Notes under the pieces: model-generated
The model's input: only the letters and a program-made list of their open reading frames with translations
What the model was told of the DNA's origin: nothing
Databases searched by the model: none
Source: a virus
IMG/VR virus record: IMGVR_UViG_3300020197_000020
Span: 1 to 62,607 of that record
Strand: one strand, 5' to 3'
DNA: 62,607 nt
Shown: piece by piece, positions 1 to 6,480 of the stretch
Position numbering within the stretch: the first letter of the stretch is position 1
Layout: each line of letters opens with the position of its first letter
Made by a program: the position numbers and the translations under genes

Positions 1-51
1 ATGAATGGTGTCAATATCTAGTTTTACATCTAATTTCTTACTTTTACTCAT
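1..51 (-). CDS. Hypothetical protein, N-terminal fragment cut by window edge
   Basis: Only the first 17 codons are present, starting MSKSKKLDVKLD and running off the left edge. The start is supported by a good TATAAT box whose predicted transcription start coincides with the ATG. The visible part is lysine-rich. No family can be assigned. Confidence 0.55.
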   Translation of the reverse strand, partial: MSKSKKLDVKLDIDTIH

Positions 52-57
52 ATTATT

Positions 58-84
58 ATTATACAGAAACTCAAAATAAATCAA
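58..84 (-). promoter_or_regulatory. Early-type promoter, leaderless
   Basis: On the minus strand TTGATT (79-84) is followed after 15 bases by TATAAT (58-63). The expected +1 is base 51, the A of the ATG. Confidence 0.55.
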
Positions 85-184
85 GAGCGGAGGAACGATT
101 AGAAACTTAGTCTCGCTTTCCAAGCTATGTGCTTGGTGCGCTGAGGTCTAACCTATTCAGCCACAGCTATAGTATCTGCCTCCT
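85..184. other. Structured intergenic segment, possible ncRNA
   Basis: Read on the plus strand this segment can fold into a closed multi-hairpin shape. GGAGG at 89-93 can pair with CCTCC at 179-183. CCAAGC at 120-125 pairs perfectly with GCTTGG at 131-136. GCTGA near 140 can pair with TCAGC near 157. No standard tRNA fits on either strand. It lies at the 3' end of a minus-strand gene and might simply be a terminator or a decayed RNA gene. Confidence 0.3.
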
Positions 185-413
185 ACTCTCGAAGTCTTTT
201 ATAGTCTAAATTCCATAGACTCATTTTGCGTTGAAAATCTCTTTCCTCATAATCTGCTCGAGCTTTGTAATAATTAGTCAACGCATTCTCTCCTTCAATA
301 TCTCGAAATGTATCTACCCATCCTAAATCTTCTCCCATCCATGTAGAATATTCATACCTACATTTATTAAGTTTTTTGCCTTTGAACTTCTTCTTTTGAT
401 ACATTTTAGGCAT
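183..413 (-). CDS. Hypothetical protein, 76 aa, basic N-terminus
   Basis: The N-terminus is strongly basic (several Lys within the first 16 residues), followed by an aromatic patch (YSTWMGEDLGW) and an acidic/basic helix-like C-terminus. It is packed one base from the next upstream gene in a run of small minus-strand genes. No family is recognised. A second ATG three codons downstream could be the true start. Confidence 0.6.
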   Translation of the reverse strand: MPKMYQKKKFKGKKLNKCRYEYSTWMGEDLGWVDTFRDIEGENALTNYYKARADYEERDFQRKMSLWNLDYKRLRE

Positions 414-414
414 A

Positions 415-900
415 TTAAATAGGAACTCCTAGCTCTAGCAATCTAATAGCCTGCTCGTCTTTCTTCATATGTCTAATTTGAGCATTACTTAAAGGAAATG
501 CTTTATGATATTTTAAATTAAAATTCTCATCATTAATTGAAATTATATTTTCTAAGCTATTAACAGATAATCTCTCGCTTTTCATATCTACAACTTGATA
601 CACACCAAAGTATTCCCCAGGAAGTGCATTAGGAGTACCGATACCTTTATCCCTATCTGATACAATAATACCATAATTAACCTTAATACCCTTAAAATCG
701 TTACGTGTCTTAAGCTCTTGCTTAGTTAAAGCATCATAAACTTTACGGTATTCTTTAGAATCATAATCAGGAAGTGCTCTAGGTTTATACCAATATTTAA
801 GATGAAATACTTTACTACAAATTGATTGTGTAGGGGAAATCTGAATATCCATCCAAGCAAACTTCTTGGGGCTAACTAATTTGTAAATGTATGCGCTCAT
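415..900 (-). CDS. Hypothetical protein, 161 aa
   Basis: A soluble protein of mixed composition with a central patch KVNYGIIVSDRDKGIGTP and a charged C-terminus. Its start overlaps the end of the neighbouring 70-residue gene by four bases (ATGA), so translational coupling is likely. No signal peptide, membrane segment or known catalytic motif is visible. Function unknown. Confidence 0.65.
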   Translation of the reverse strand: MSAYIYKLVSPKKFAWMDIQISPTQSICSKVFHLKYWYKPRALPDYDSKEYRKVYDALTKQELKTRNDFKGIKVNYGIIVSDRDKGIGTPNALPGEYFGVYQVVDMKSERLSVNSLENIISINDENFNLKYHKAFPLSNAQIRHMKKDEQAIRLLELGVPI

Positions 901-1109
901 CTGTTCCTTTCTAATGCTTTCTCTACCATTTTAACAAAATATAAATAGTCTTCTTTATCTTTTTTCTCTACATACCCGAGTAACTCGTTAATAATATTAG
1001 AGAACTCTGCACCAATTTGGATATGCTTGTCAAGATTCTTACGAAGTTGGTCATTGCTTTCTCTAAGGTCCTTTAAAGCCTCTTCAAACATTTTCGTTGC
1101 TTCAGACAT
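897..1109 (-). CDS. Hypothetical coiled-coil protein, 70 aa
   Basis: Nearly the whole sequence has heptad-like spacing of Leu/Ile with charged residues between (EEALKDLRESNDQLRKNLD), which suggests a helical coiled coil that oligomerises. It overlaps both neighbours by a few bases and so belongs to a translationally coupled set. Function unknown. Confidence 0.6.
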   Translation of the reverse strand: MSEATKMFEEALKDLRESNDQLRKNLDKHIQIGAEFSNIINELLGYVEKKDKEDYLYFVKMVEKALERNR

Positions 1110-1374
1110 TTTCTAGCTCCGTTAAACTATAATCTTTAAGAATACTTTCCCTTACAGTTGAGTAAGAAAGAAAAGTCTTAGCATCTTGCTTACTATTGAA
1201 GATAAATTGCTGATCTCGCTTACCGCTAGACAAATCTGTGCCCCCTCCAATATTTCGTCCTCCTAATTTATTAGCAAGAACTTCTAGTTTAGTCTCTTGA
1301 TCGGAATACTTGTATTTGTTCTTGATAAAAACAAGTAGACTAACCTGTTGTTTAATTTTCGTAACTTTCATCAT
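1102..1374 (-). CDS. Hypothetical protein, 90 aa, first gene of an early operon
   Basis: A small basic protein with a glycine-rich loop (GGRNIGGGTDL) followed by residues resembling a nucleic-acid-binding surface (SGKRDQQF). Two tandem ATG codons are available. The first, at 1374, coincides exactly with the predicted transcription start of a strong early-type promoter. It leads the four-gene run 183-1374. No family recognised. Confidence 0.6.
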   Translation of the reverse strand: MMKVTKIKQQVSLLVFIKNKYKYSDQETKLEVLANKLGGRNIGGGTDLSSGKRDQQFIFNSKQDAKTFLSYSTVRESILKDYSLTELENV

Positions 1375-1380
1375 ATCAAT

Positions 1381-1408
1381 ATTATGAATGAACCTAAGGT
1401 TTAGTCAA
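1381..1408 (-). promoter_or_regulatory. Early-type promoter, leaderless
   Basis: TTGACT (1403-1408), 16 bases, then CATAAT (1381-1386). The expected +1 is base 1374, the A of the first ATG. The -35 box lies inside the 3' end of the upstream gene. Confidence 0.7.
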
Positions 1409-1610
1409 GATAAATTACATCAGCCTTGCAACTTCTTATGTCTAAACCAGTTACCTCTTTAATAGCTTTAGCTATCTTGGTATTTAGATTAAACGGACCA
1501 ACCGGAATATCTTTACTCCATTCATAATCATCAAAATTTACAATAACTTCTGAAGGCCCGCTTTTGCTTCCCTCATAAACAATACTATAGATCTTCCAAT
1601 ACTTCTTCAT
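1401..1610 (-). CDS. Hypothetical protein, 69 aa
   Basis: A small soluble protein with alternating hydrophobic residues (KYWKIYSIVYEG, SEVIVNFDDYEW) that suggest beta strands. It overlaps the preceding glycosyltransferase gene by four bases and is probably translated from the same mRNA. No family recognised. Confidence 0.6.
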   Translation of the reverse strand: MKKYWKIYSIVYEGSKSGPSEVIVNFDDYEWSKDIPVGPFNLNTKIAKAIKEVTGLDIRSCKADVIYLD

Positions 1611-2302
1611 TTAAAAATACTTTTTGTTTCTGCTTCTTCTCTCCAGTGTATCTCATTCATGTGAAGAGCTCTATCAATTTCTGAAACTTTCCATGTACAA
1701 AAATCTTCGTAATCATAGCCAAAAAACCGTACGCTGTTTTTACCTTTAATATTTGTTATTTTATTAACATCTTCATCTCTATCAAGATAGATATCTACGT
1801 CAGCAAAATGTTTTTTTAACACATTACTAAAAACAACAGGACCTGTTAACTCAACAACGCTGCTAGATGTTTGAAGATAAACATTTTCCAATGCTTTTTT
1901 AATTACTGCTTCTAAAATAGGGTGGTTTGCCTCAAACATTAAGCACCACTGAACAAACAAACCAGGATTTTTTTCTCTAGTTACTATTGCCCTATCTGAA
2001 TCAACAATAAGTTCTCTTAATGAACGGTTAATAGATGAATCTATATCTAAATATATACCTCCATTTTTGTATAAAAACATATAACGCCATAAATCAGCTC
2101 TTGCTACTCTTAGTTGAAGGGAATCATATATATCAAATACCTGTTTGCTGTAGTTTTCTTTAACAAAAGAATCTATTTCTTCATCATTAAAAATGATATG
2201 CTTGTATTCGGGGTTTAGCTCTTTCATTTTATCGGTAAAAACTTTAGCAGCTAAAGGAAGCTCTTTAGTTTTCCATGTCTGATATATAAATTTGGGGATC
2301 AT
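1607..2302 (-). CDS. GT32-type glycosyltransferase (OCH1-like, DXD motif)
   Basis: This 231-residue protein begins IPKFIYQTWKTKELP, the hallmark start of the glycosyltransferase family 32 fold. It continues with RVARADLWRYMFLYKNGG and then IYLDIDSS, which contains the DXD metal/nucleotide-sugar motif (about residues 84-90). Family members transfer a hexose from a nucleotide sugar to a glycan or protein acceptor. There is no signal peptide or membrane segment, so it should act in the cytoplasm, on virion proteins or host precursors. It lies among small early genes, apart from the glycosyltransferase island beyond 49 kb. Substrate unknown. Confidence 0.85.
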   Translation of the reverse strand: MIPKFIYQTWKTKELPLAAKVFTDKMKELNPEYKHIIFNDEEIDSFVKENYSKQVFDIYDSLQLRVARADLWRYMFLYKNGGIYLDIDSSINRSLRELIVDSDRAIVTREKNPGLFVQWCLMFEANHPILEAVIKKALENVYLQTSSSVVELTGPVVFSNVLKKHFADVDIYLDRDEDVNKITNIKGKNSVRFFGYDYEDFCTWKVSEIDRALHMNEIHWREEAETKSIFK

Positions 2303-2308
2303 GTAAAT

Positions 2309-2336
2309 ATATTACTTAATATGTTTAATATCTCAA
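2309..2336 (-). promoter_or_regulatory. Early-type promoter, leaderless
   Basis: TTGAGA (2331-2336), 16 bases, then TAATAT (2309-2314). The expected +1 is 2302, the A of the glycosyltransferase ATG. The -10 match is weaker than in the other members. Confidence 0.5.
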
Positions 2337-2678
2337 CAAGTAACTTTTTTGTTTTTCTTGACAAAGCTTAGCATTAGATAAAATATAAGAACTAATATTT
2401 TGACTGACACGACTAATATAAGTAAGAATCAACAGCAATATAATATGAATATAATACTGCCAATGAAGAAGTGTATAGATTGTTTCATTTTTGGTAGGAA
2501 GAGAATTTCTTATAAAAATGTACATGGTTATAATAGCCTCATATATTTTAGGAAATTTAAAAAATAAGAATTGAAGAGGGTGAAGAACAAATCGTAGGAA
2601 TGTATATATTATATCATAAAAAAATGACACCACAAAGTTTAGATAATTATTAAAGATCAGCTTTAGTTGATGGTTCAT
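2325..2678 (-). CDS. Hypothetical membrane protein, 117 aa
   Basis: At least two hydrophobic segments are visible: one near the N-terminus rich in Phe/Leu (FVVSFFYDIIYTFLRFVL) and one near residue 75-90 (YYIHIILLLILTYI). The rest is basic and aromatic. It overlaps the 3' end of the next upstream gene. It could be an inner-membrane protein made early in infection. No lysis-protein family can be assigned. Confidence 0.55.
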   Translation of the reverse strand: MNHQLKLIFNNYLNFVVSFFYDIIYTFLRFVLHPLQFLFFKFPKIYEAIITMYIFIRNSLPTKNETIYTLLHWQYYIHIILLLILTYISRVSQNISSYILSNAKLCQEKQKSYLLRY

Positions 2679-2925
2679 AATTAATATACCTATAAGGCTC
2701 TACTTCTTTTGTAGAATAAGAAAAGTTTACCCCTGGATAATATTTCATATATTTTGTACAATAGTTAGCAGCCGCACGAATAGCAGCGTGTGGGTTAGAT
2801 GCTTTAAAAACTCTTCTATATGACATTTCTGGTTTTATAGAAAAGCTACAATCTGGGTCATTAACCGTAATTTCAACCTTCCAATGCTGAATAGGCTGTC
2901 TACGTACAATATTAATTTTTGCCAT
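2650..2925 (-). CDS. Hypothetical protein, 91 aa
   Basis: The chosen start is the ATG at 2925 (MAKINIVRR); the frame is open further upstream, but that part overlaps the neighbouring gene. The C-terminal half contains AAIRAAANYCTKYMKYYPG, a small alpha-helical patch seen in compact phage host-takeover proteins. That resemblance is generic. Function unknown. Confidence 0.6.
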   Translation of the reverse strand: MAKINIVRRQPIQHWKVEITVNDPDCSFSIKPEMSYRRVFKASNPHAAIRAAANYCTKYMKYYPGVNFSYSTKEVEPYRYINYEPSTKADL

Positions 2926-3247
2926 ATGAACAATATATAATCTCAGGTCTAACAACACAAGGAACCCAATCGACAAATTTGTTCCCGTAATTATCTAACC
3001 AGATTTGAACCCCTTTAAATACCCTTGCAGGATCCATTTTTAACATATCTACCTCTAAAGCTGCTAATGTTTCTTTTACTTGATAGTCTCTAATTACATC
3101 AGCCTGTGTTTTAATCTTTACAGGAAGATCAAATTGAGTGAGCAATTCTTCAAATGTATTAGGACCAGAGAATATTTTATTTTCTTGATAAGGAACAGAC
3201 GTCCAGGCTTTAAGTGTAGTTTTTAAAAAATTGTAAATGCTTTGCAT
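2912..3247 (-). CDS. Hypothetical protein, 111 aa
   Basis: The ATG at 3247 (MQSIYNFLKTTLKAW) is preferred because the longer reading duplicates the membrane segment of the overlapping small gene in another frame. The protein looks soluble, with an amphipathic N-terminus and a C-terminal sequence WLDNYGNKFVDWVP. It overlaps genes on both sides. No family recognised. Confidence 0.55.
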   Translation of the reverse strand: MQSIYNFLKTTLKAWTSVPYQENKIFSGPNTFEELLTQFDLPVKIKTQADVIRDYQVKETLAALEVDMLKMDPARVFKGVQIWLDNYGNKFVDWVPCVVRPEIIYCSYGKN

Positions 3248-3354
3248 AAGATAGAAAATAACACACCCACAACAAAAGCAAAAATAAATAAAGCACCACA
3301 AAAGATTATTAAATCTAGACAAGAATTAAAAGCAGATATAAACCATTGCTTCAT
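3223..3354 (-). CDS. Small membrane protein, 43 aa
   Basis: A single long hydrophobic stretch (about residues 13-37, LDLIIFCGALFIFAFVV) with one Lys near each end suggests a single-pass membrane peptide. The start overlaps the stop of the upstream gene (ATGA) and the stop overlaps the next gene, so it sits inside a coupled cluster. Function unknown; it is too short to call a holin. Confidence 0.5.
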   Translation of the reverse strand: MKQWFISAFNSCLDLIIFCGALFIFAFVVGVLFSILCKAFTIF

Positions 3355-3524
3355 TCTTCAAAGTTAAAATATAATTGACAAAGTTGAATATTTTCTTTAT
3401 CTTCTTCTTTTTCTAAAATAATTGACCGAGCTTCCTCTGGAGATGTGGCGGCAACAGTCTTAAACCCTTTAAATATTCTACCTCTAGAACTTACATTATA
3501 AATCTCAAACAAGTACCGGCTCAT
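3351..3524 (-). CDS. Hypothetical protein, 57 aa
   Basis: The protein starts MSRYLFEIYNVSSRGRIFKGFKTV and ends in an acidic helix (EEARSIILEKEEDKENIQL). The SPEEA pattern after a short beta section resembles many small phage proteins that wrap one helix on a sheet. It overlaps the neighbouring gene by 20 bases. Function unknown. Confidence 0.55.
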   Translation of the reverse strand: MSRYLFEIYNVSSRGRIFKGFKTVAATSPEEARSIILEKEEDKENIQLCQLYFNFEE

Positions 3525-3690
3525 CTTTAACCTCCACTTCTACAACATTTAACATGGCGTGTAATTTTTGTTTATTAATTTTAGTTTTAAATCTACTTTC
3601 AACATCTTCCACAACGCTATCAAATAAACTTTGATTATTGACTAAAGAGGTCAAAATCATATTTAACGTTAATTTCTGATTTTGCTTCAT
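3505..3690 (-). CDS. Hypothetical protein, 61 aa
   Basis: A mostly helical small protein (VNNQSLFDSVVEDVESRFKTKINKQ gives an amphipathic pattern) with an acidic C-terminus. It is led by its own early-type promoter whose predicted start matches the ATG. No family recognised. Confidence 0.6.
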   Translation of the reverse strand: MKQNQKLTLNMILTSLVNNQSLFDSVVEDVESRFKTKINKQKLHAMLNVVEVEVKDEPVLV

Positions 3691-3696
3691 ATTATG

Positions 3697-3724
3697 AGTA
3701 TAAAGGAATGTAGTTTAATTGCAA
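3697..3724 (-). promoter_or_regulatory. Early-type promoter, leaderless
   Basis: TTGCAA (3719-3724), 16 bases, TATACT (3697-3702). The expected +1 is 3690, the A of the ATG. Confidence 0.5.
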
Positions 3725-3888
3725 GGGTTTTCTTCACCACAAGATGTTGACTTATTATTAATATGTTCTGTTAAAAATCTTTCTGCTTCCTCATAAGAAT
3801 CAAACCTCTTTAAAACTTCTTTATTCTTTGTCACATTAAAAATTGGTAATCTTCCATCATATTCTTCAATAATTTCATAATTATTCAT
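3715..3888 (-). CDS. Hypothetical protein, 57 aa
   Basis: The start at 3888 (MNNYEIIEEYDGRLPIFNV) is chosen because the longer frame runs through the overlapping upstream gene. It has a short beta-rich N-terminus, then FDSYEEAERFLTEHI. The ending STSCGEENPCN carries two cysteines. This arrangement (two strands, then an EEA helix) is common in small phage proteins. Function unknown. Confidence 0.55.
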   Translation of the reverse strand: MNNYEIIEEYDGRLPIFNVTKNKEVLKRFDSYEEAERFLTEHINNKSTSCGEENPCN

Positions 3889-4042
3889 TAATACCGGTCC
3901 TAAGATCTGTAGAATCAATAATGGCTTGATTAATGATGGTCTGCTCCTTTGCATCAATAACCTCTAAAGCTTTAAGGCGTCCATCTGGAAGACCTATGTT
4001 TAGAACCCAAATACAAAAGAATATACTAATAGGATCCCACAT
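3881..4042 (-). CDS. Small membrane-anchored protein, 53 aa
   Basis: The N-terminal 17 residues (MWDPISIFFCIWVLNIG) are hydrophobic and could form a signal anchor. The remainder is soluble (GRLKALEVIDAKEQTIINQA). It overlaps the upstream gene by 17 bases and the downstream gene by 8 (ATGAATAA), so it belongs to the same coupled set. Function unknown. Confidence 0.5.
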   Translation of the reverse strand: MWDPISIFFCIWVLNIGLPDGRLKALEVIDAKEQTIINQAIIDSTDLRTGINE

Positions 4043-4265
4043 CTTTTTCTTTTTTCTTAGCTTCAGTATAATCTAAATGCTGTGATGAGTCAATAATAAA
4101 ATCCAAAAATAGATCATACAAATTATTAAGCTGTTTATTATTACGAATAATATGTTTGGTTGAATCATCCAATCCGGCTAAATACCGATTAAATAATTCG
4201 CTATATCTGGATATAAAAAGTCTACTTGAAGTGTTTTTTAATTCTTTTGCTAAATCTGAAGTCAT
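4026..4265 (-). CDS. Hypothetical protein, 79 aa
   Basis: A predicted all-helical protein with regularly spaced Leu/Ile and many Asn/Asp residues (LFNRYLAGLDDSTKHIIRNNKQLNNLYDLFLDFII). Its start may overlap a small membrane-protein gene on the same strand. Function unknown. Confidence 0.6.
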   Translation of the reverse strand: MTSDLAKELKNTSSRLFISRYSELFNRYLAGLDDSTKHIIRNNKQLNNLYDLFLDFIIDSSQHLDYTEAKKKEKDVGSY

Positions 4266-4347
4266 GATACTTGTTGTATATCTTTAACAAAACCACTAAT
4301 GGGAGTAATAGAAATATTGATACTATTATCTCCGCTATCTTCCTCAC
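4222..4347 (-). CDS. Possible small membrane protein, 41 aa, GTG start
   Basis: A GTG at 4347 follows a CTAAATA box at the late-promoter distance. It opens a frame with a clear hydrophobic helix (AEIIVSIFLLLPLVVLL) and a basic tail. It overlaps the next gene by 44 bases in another frame, which weakens the call. Confidence 0.35.
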   Translation of the reverse strand: MRKIAEIIVSIFLLLPLVVLLKIYNKYHDFRFSKRIKKHFK

Positions 4348-4354
4348 ATATTAT

Positions 4355-4735
4355 TTAGAAATTATAATCGTAGAAATAGGTAGCTTGTTCACCTTTCTGA
4401 TGAAGGCCGAACTTACTATAACGGGTCTGCTGCCCTACTTCACACCAGCGCTGGGCTTTACTTCTCCAGCTTAAGATCTTAATCTTGTTACTAGGGTTAC
4501 TGGAGAGCTTATATTCTTGATCATGATTATCTGCAAAATGCCCAGAGAAGCCGCCTGGATGAAAGTCCTTAGGCTTCTTGATACATTCTGCATCAAGCTC
4601 ACGAATTTTAATACGACGGGGGCTGATAATTTCAATGACTTCCCAAGCATCCCTATCAGTGTAATGAAATTCCGTTACATGTTGACCGACAAATGGTTTC
4701 ACATCTGGTTTGTTATCTGTCTTTGTTTTCATCAT
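4355..4735 (-). CDS. Conserved phage hypothetical protein, 126 aa
   Basis: The protein carries the pattern HPGGFSGHFADNHDQEY, then NPSNKIKILSWR. This recalls a hypothetical family of large marine phages that has a conserved HPGGF..H motif and a beta-rich body; the recollection is of the pattern only. Two ATG codons are in tandem, and the first matches the predicted transcription start. Biochemical role unknown. Confidence 0.65.
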   Translation of the reverse strand: MMKTKTDNKPDVKPFVGQHVTEFHYTDRDAWEVIEIISPRRIKIRELDAECIKKPKDFHPGGFSGHFADNHDQEYKLSSNPSNKIKILSWRSKAQRWCEVGQQTRYSKFGLHQKGEQATYFYDYNF

Positions 4736-4741
4736 ACCTAT

Positions 4742-4769
4742 ATTATAAAAGAAATATTGAATCAGGCAA
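4742..4769 (-). promoter_or_regulatory. Early-type promoter, leaderless
   Basis: TTGCCT (4764-4769), 16 bases, TATAAT (4742-4747). The expected +1 is 4735, the A of the first ATG. The -35 match is weak but the -10 is perfect. Confidence 0.55.
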
Positions 4770-5409
4770 CACTATTTTCTAATTTCTTATCGTTATAAAG
4801 GTTTCTATAATTCCTAAAACTATCTATCCATTCATCTCTATGGGCAAAAAATATCTGATTTTCACCAGTTTCACAACTAATAAGAATAGTAATATCTTGA
4901 ATAGGAATACCTGTTCTATCCTCAAACATATAACTGTAAGCACTAGCTTGCATAAAATAATCCCAAATGTATTCTTTCTTCTTCGGCTTTGAGCTGGTCT
5001 TAAAGTCTATAATTGATATACATCTATCAAACTCTGCAATACAATCAACCTGTCCGGCTACCTTTAATTCATCTGAATAAAGATGTTGCTCCATACATCT
5101 AATGTTCTTAATTCTATCTAGGATGGGTTTAAATTGATTAAACATACCACCAACACTGTCTTCTGTATGCTCTTTATTTAGATATGATTCGCAAAGTGTA
5201 TGGAATTGAGTACCTCTTCTAGCTGCAAATTGTTTTATTCTATCCGCCTCTTTATCCCCTACCCGGGCCCTCCACTTAGCTAACTCTTTCTTCTTCCATT
5301 CAGATAGTACTGTTGTAACTGAAGGATATTTGTTTCCCTCAGGAGTAACATAGTGTCTTTCACCAGATTCCTTAGTTACTCTTTGTAACTTAGGCAATTC
5401 TATTTTCAT
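4762..5409 (-). CDS. PD-(D/E)XK nuclease (MGME1/Cas4-like exonuclease fold)
   Basis: This 215-residue protein has the layout of phage PD-(D/E)XK exonucleases. It has SVTTVL near residue 30, then a helix RRGTQFHTLCESYL carrying a catalytic His. GQVDCIAEF supplies the first acidic residue, IIDFKTSSK the D-X-K centre, and MQASAYSYMFED the following QxxxY helix. The family degrades or resects DNA with Mg2+ in recombination, repair or host DNA breakdown. It has a strong early promoter. A second family member lies at 45603-46346. Confidence 0.85.
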   Translation of the reverse strand: MKIELPKLQRVTKESGERHYVTPEGNKYPSVTTVLSEWKKKELAKWRARVGDKEADRIKQFAARRGTQFHTLCESYLNKEHTEDSVGGMFNQFKPILDRIKNIRCMEQHLYSDELKVAGQVDCIAEFDRCISIIDFKTSSKPKKKEYIWDYFMQASAYSYMFEDRTGIPIQDITILISCETGENQIFFAHRDEWIDSFRNYRNLYNDKKLENSVA

Positions 5410-5415
5410 GCCTAT

Positions 5416-5443
5416 ATTATGAATGGATTTGGAAGAATGTCAA
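5416..5443 (-). promoter_or_regulatory. Early-type promoter, leaderless
   Basis: TTGACA (5438-5443), 16 bases, CATAAT (5416-5421). The expected +1 is 5409, exactly the A of the nuclease ATG. Confidence 0.75.
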
Positions 5444-5847
5444 GAAAAATATACAAAAAAGAAAACATTCTATCTGCCGCATCAATTACACCGGATTCGA
5501 ATTTTAATGCTGTAACTACCAGCTAAGTTAAGTGTAATTAGCGTACGTAACTTTGTCCTTCTCAGGACTATGCTCTAAGATGCGTAATACTAGCCTGGAG
5601 CTTCGTTCAGTGAATGAACTTTATATTTTAATATGACTTCTAGTGAATATTATTCACAGTAGACTTATATCTCTTACCGAATGCTACCAATCATATACTC
5701 CTTCATATGTAAATGTATCCATCTACACTCGCCTGTGGGGCACGGCGTTGGACTATTCAGACTGCCTTCAGGGTCCCAACCCTTACTTGCTACAGATAAA
5801 ATGTCAATGAACTGTTATTATTATATGTACTTCTTAAGAAGATGCAA
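5444..5847. other. Gene-free region with folded segments
   Basis: About 400 bases carry no convincing gene. They contain a 54-base tRNA-like remnant (listed separately). Near 5749-5780, GTTGGAC can pair with a GTCCCAAC copy some 20 bases later. A palindrome GTGAATATTATTCAC lies near 5643. The region sits just upstream of the tRNA cluster and may be a graveyard of decayed RNA genes or hold an unrecognised ncRNA. Confidence 0.4.
5485..5538 (-). pseudogene. tRNA-like remnant
   Basis: On the minus strand, 7-base ends ATTACAC and GTGTAAT pair perfectly as an acceptor stem. A D-arm-like section (AACTTAGCTGGTAGTT) and a T-loop-like TTCGAAT lie between them. The total is only 54 bases, so the anticodon 3' half, variable region and part of the T stem are missing. 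It is best read as a deleted tRNA gene. Confidence 0.35.
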
Positions 5848-6174
5848 CTAGTTTTTTTTATTTTTTTTTAACCAATCATAACCTATTGATGCTCCAGTTT
5901 TTAGAGATTCAACTTCCGGACTATTTTTGCCTTCCAGTAACATATATTCTGCACTTAAGGACTTTCGTATCGATATAAGCTCATCTCCCTTTATTCCTTT
6001 AAGCATTGTAATATATCCGCCGGGCCATTTACCATAAAGCTCCTCTAAAGATTCACAGCTAGGTTCACTCCAAACTTCTATAAATTCATTGTAATATCCT
6101 GTTGATTCTAAATATTTTTCAGTAGGAGTTTTTGCCCACTTAGACCACGATAATTCATTTTGTGAGTTGAACAT
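5848..6174 (-). CDS. Hypothetical protein, 108 aa
   Basis: A soluble protein starting MFNSQNELSWSKWAKTPTEKYLES and ending in a lysine-rich tail (YDWLKKNKKN). A T-rich run follows the stop and may terminate transcription. It lies 31 bases downstream of tRNA-Glu on the same strand, with a late-type box between. No family recognised. Confidence 0.6.
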   Translation of the reverse strand: MFNSQNELSWSKWAKTPTEKYLESTGYYNEFIEVWSEPSCESLEELYGKWPGGYITMLKGIKGDELISIRKSLSAEYMLLEGKNSPEVESLKTGASIGYDWLKKNKKN

Positions 6175-6178
6175 AATA

Positions 6179-6186
6179 TATTTAAA
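6179..6186 (-). promoter_or_regulatory. Late-type promoter box (TTTAAATA)
   Basis: The box ends five bases upstream of the ATG at 6174, within one base of the spacing seen at the other late boxes. The match to TATAAATA is imperfect. Confidence 0.35.
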
Positions 6187-6205
6187 TTAATAATATCTAA
6201 ATCAA

Positions 6206-6278
6206 TAGCGAGTATGGGATTCGAACCCATGTATCGGGAATGAAAGTCCCGAGTCCTAGACCCCTAGACGAACTCGCC
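6206..6278 (-). tRNA. tRNA-Glu (TTC)
   Basis: A complete cloverleaf. Acceptor GGCGAGT pairs with ACTCGCT (first pair G-U). The anticodon stem CGGGA/TCCCG has loop CTTTCAT giving anticodon TTC. The T arm is ATGGG-TTCGAAT-CCCAT. The CCA end is not encoded. It reads GAA/GAG. Confidence 0.95.
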
Positions 6279-6282
6279 GTAT

Positions 6283-6358
6283 TGGTGGGCGTACAAGGAT
6301 TTGAACCTTGGACCAAGGCATTATGAGTGCCCTGCTCTGACCGCTGAGCTATACGCCC
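6283..6358 (-). tRNA. tRNA with CAT anticodon (elongator Met or Ile2)
   Basis: The cloverleaf has acceptor GGGCGTA/TACGCCC, anticodon stem GGGCA/TGCCT and loop CTCATAA, anticodon CAT. The 3' CCA is encoded (6283-6285), unlike its neighbours. The variable and T-arm sequence resembles bacterial tRNA-Ile2, in which C34 becomes lysidine to read AUA. Elongator Met is equally possible from sequence alone. Confidence 0.93.
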
Positions 6359-6363
6359 ATCTT

Positions 6364-6436
6364 TGGCTCAGGAGGGACTTGAACCCACACTTGAGCGATT
6401 TTAAGTCGCTTGCCTCTGCCGTTGGGCTACTAAGCC
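6364..6436 (-). tRNA. tRNA-Leu (TAA) with a short variable loop
   Basis: Acceptor GGCTTAG/CTGAGCC is fully paired. The anticodon stem AGCGA/TCGCT holds loop CTTAAAA, anticodon TAA. The variable region is only five bases (CAAGT), whereas bacterial Leu tRNAs have a long variable arm. The T stem has one T-T mismatch. It reads UUA if charged with Leu. Confidence 0.88.
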
Positions 6437-6480
6437 AACTTGAAATAATAGTATATTGGAATTTAGAATTTAGGCAACTT

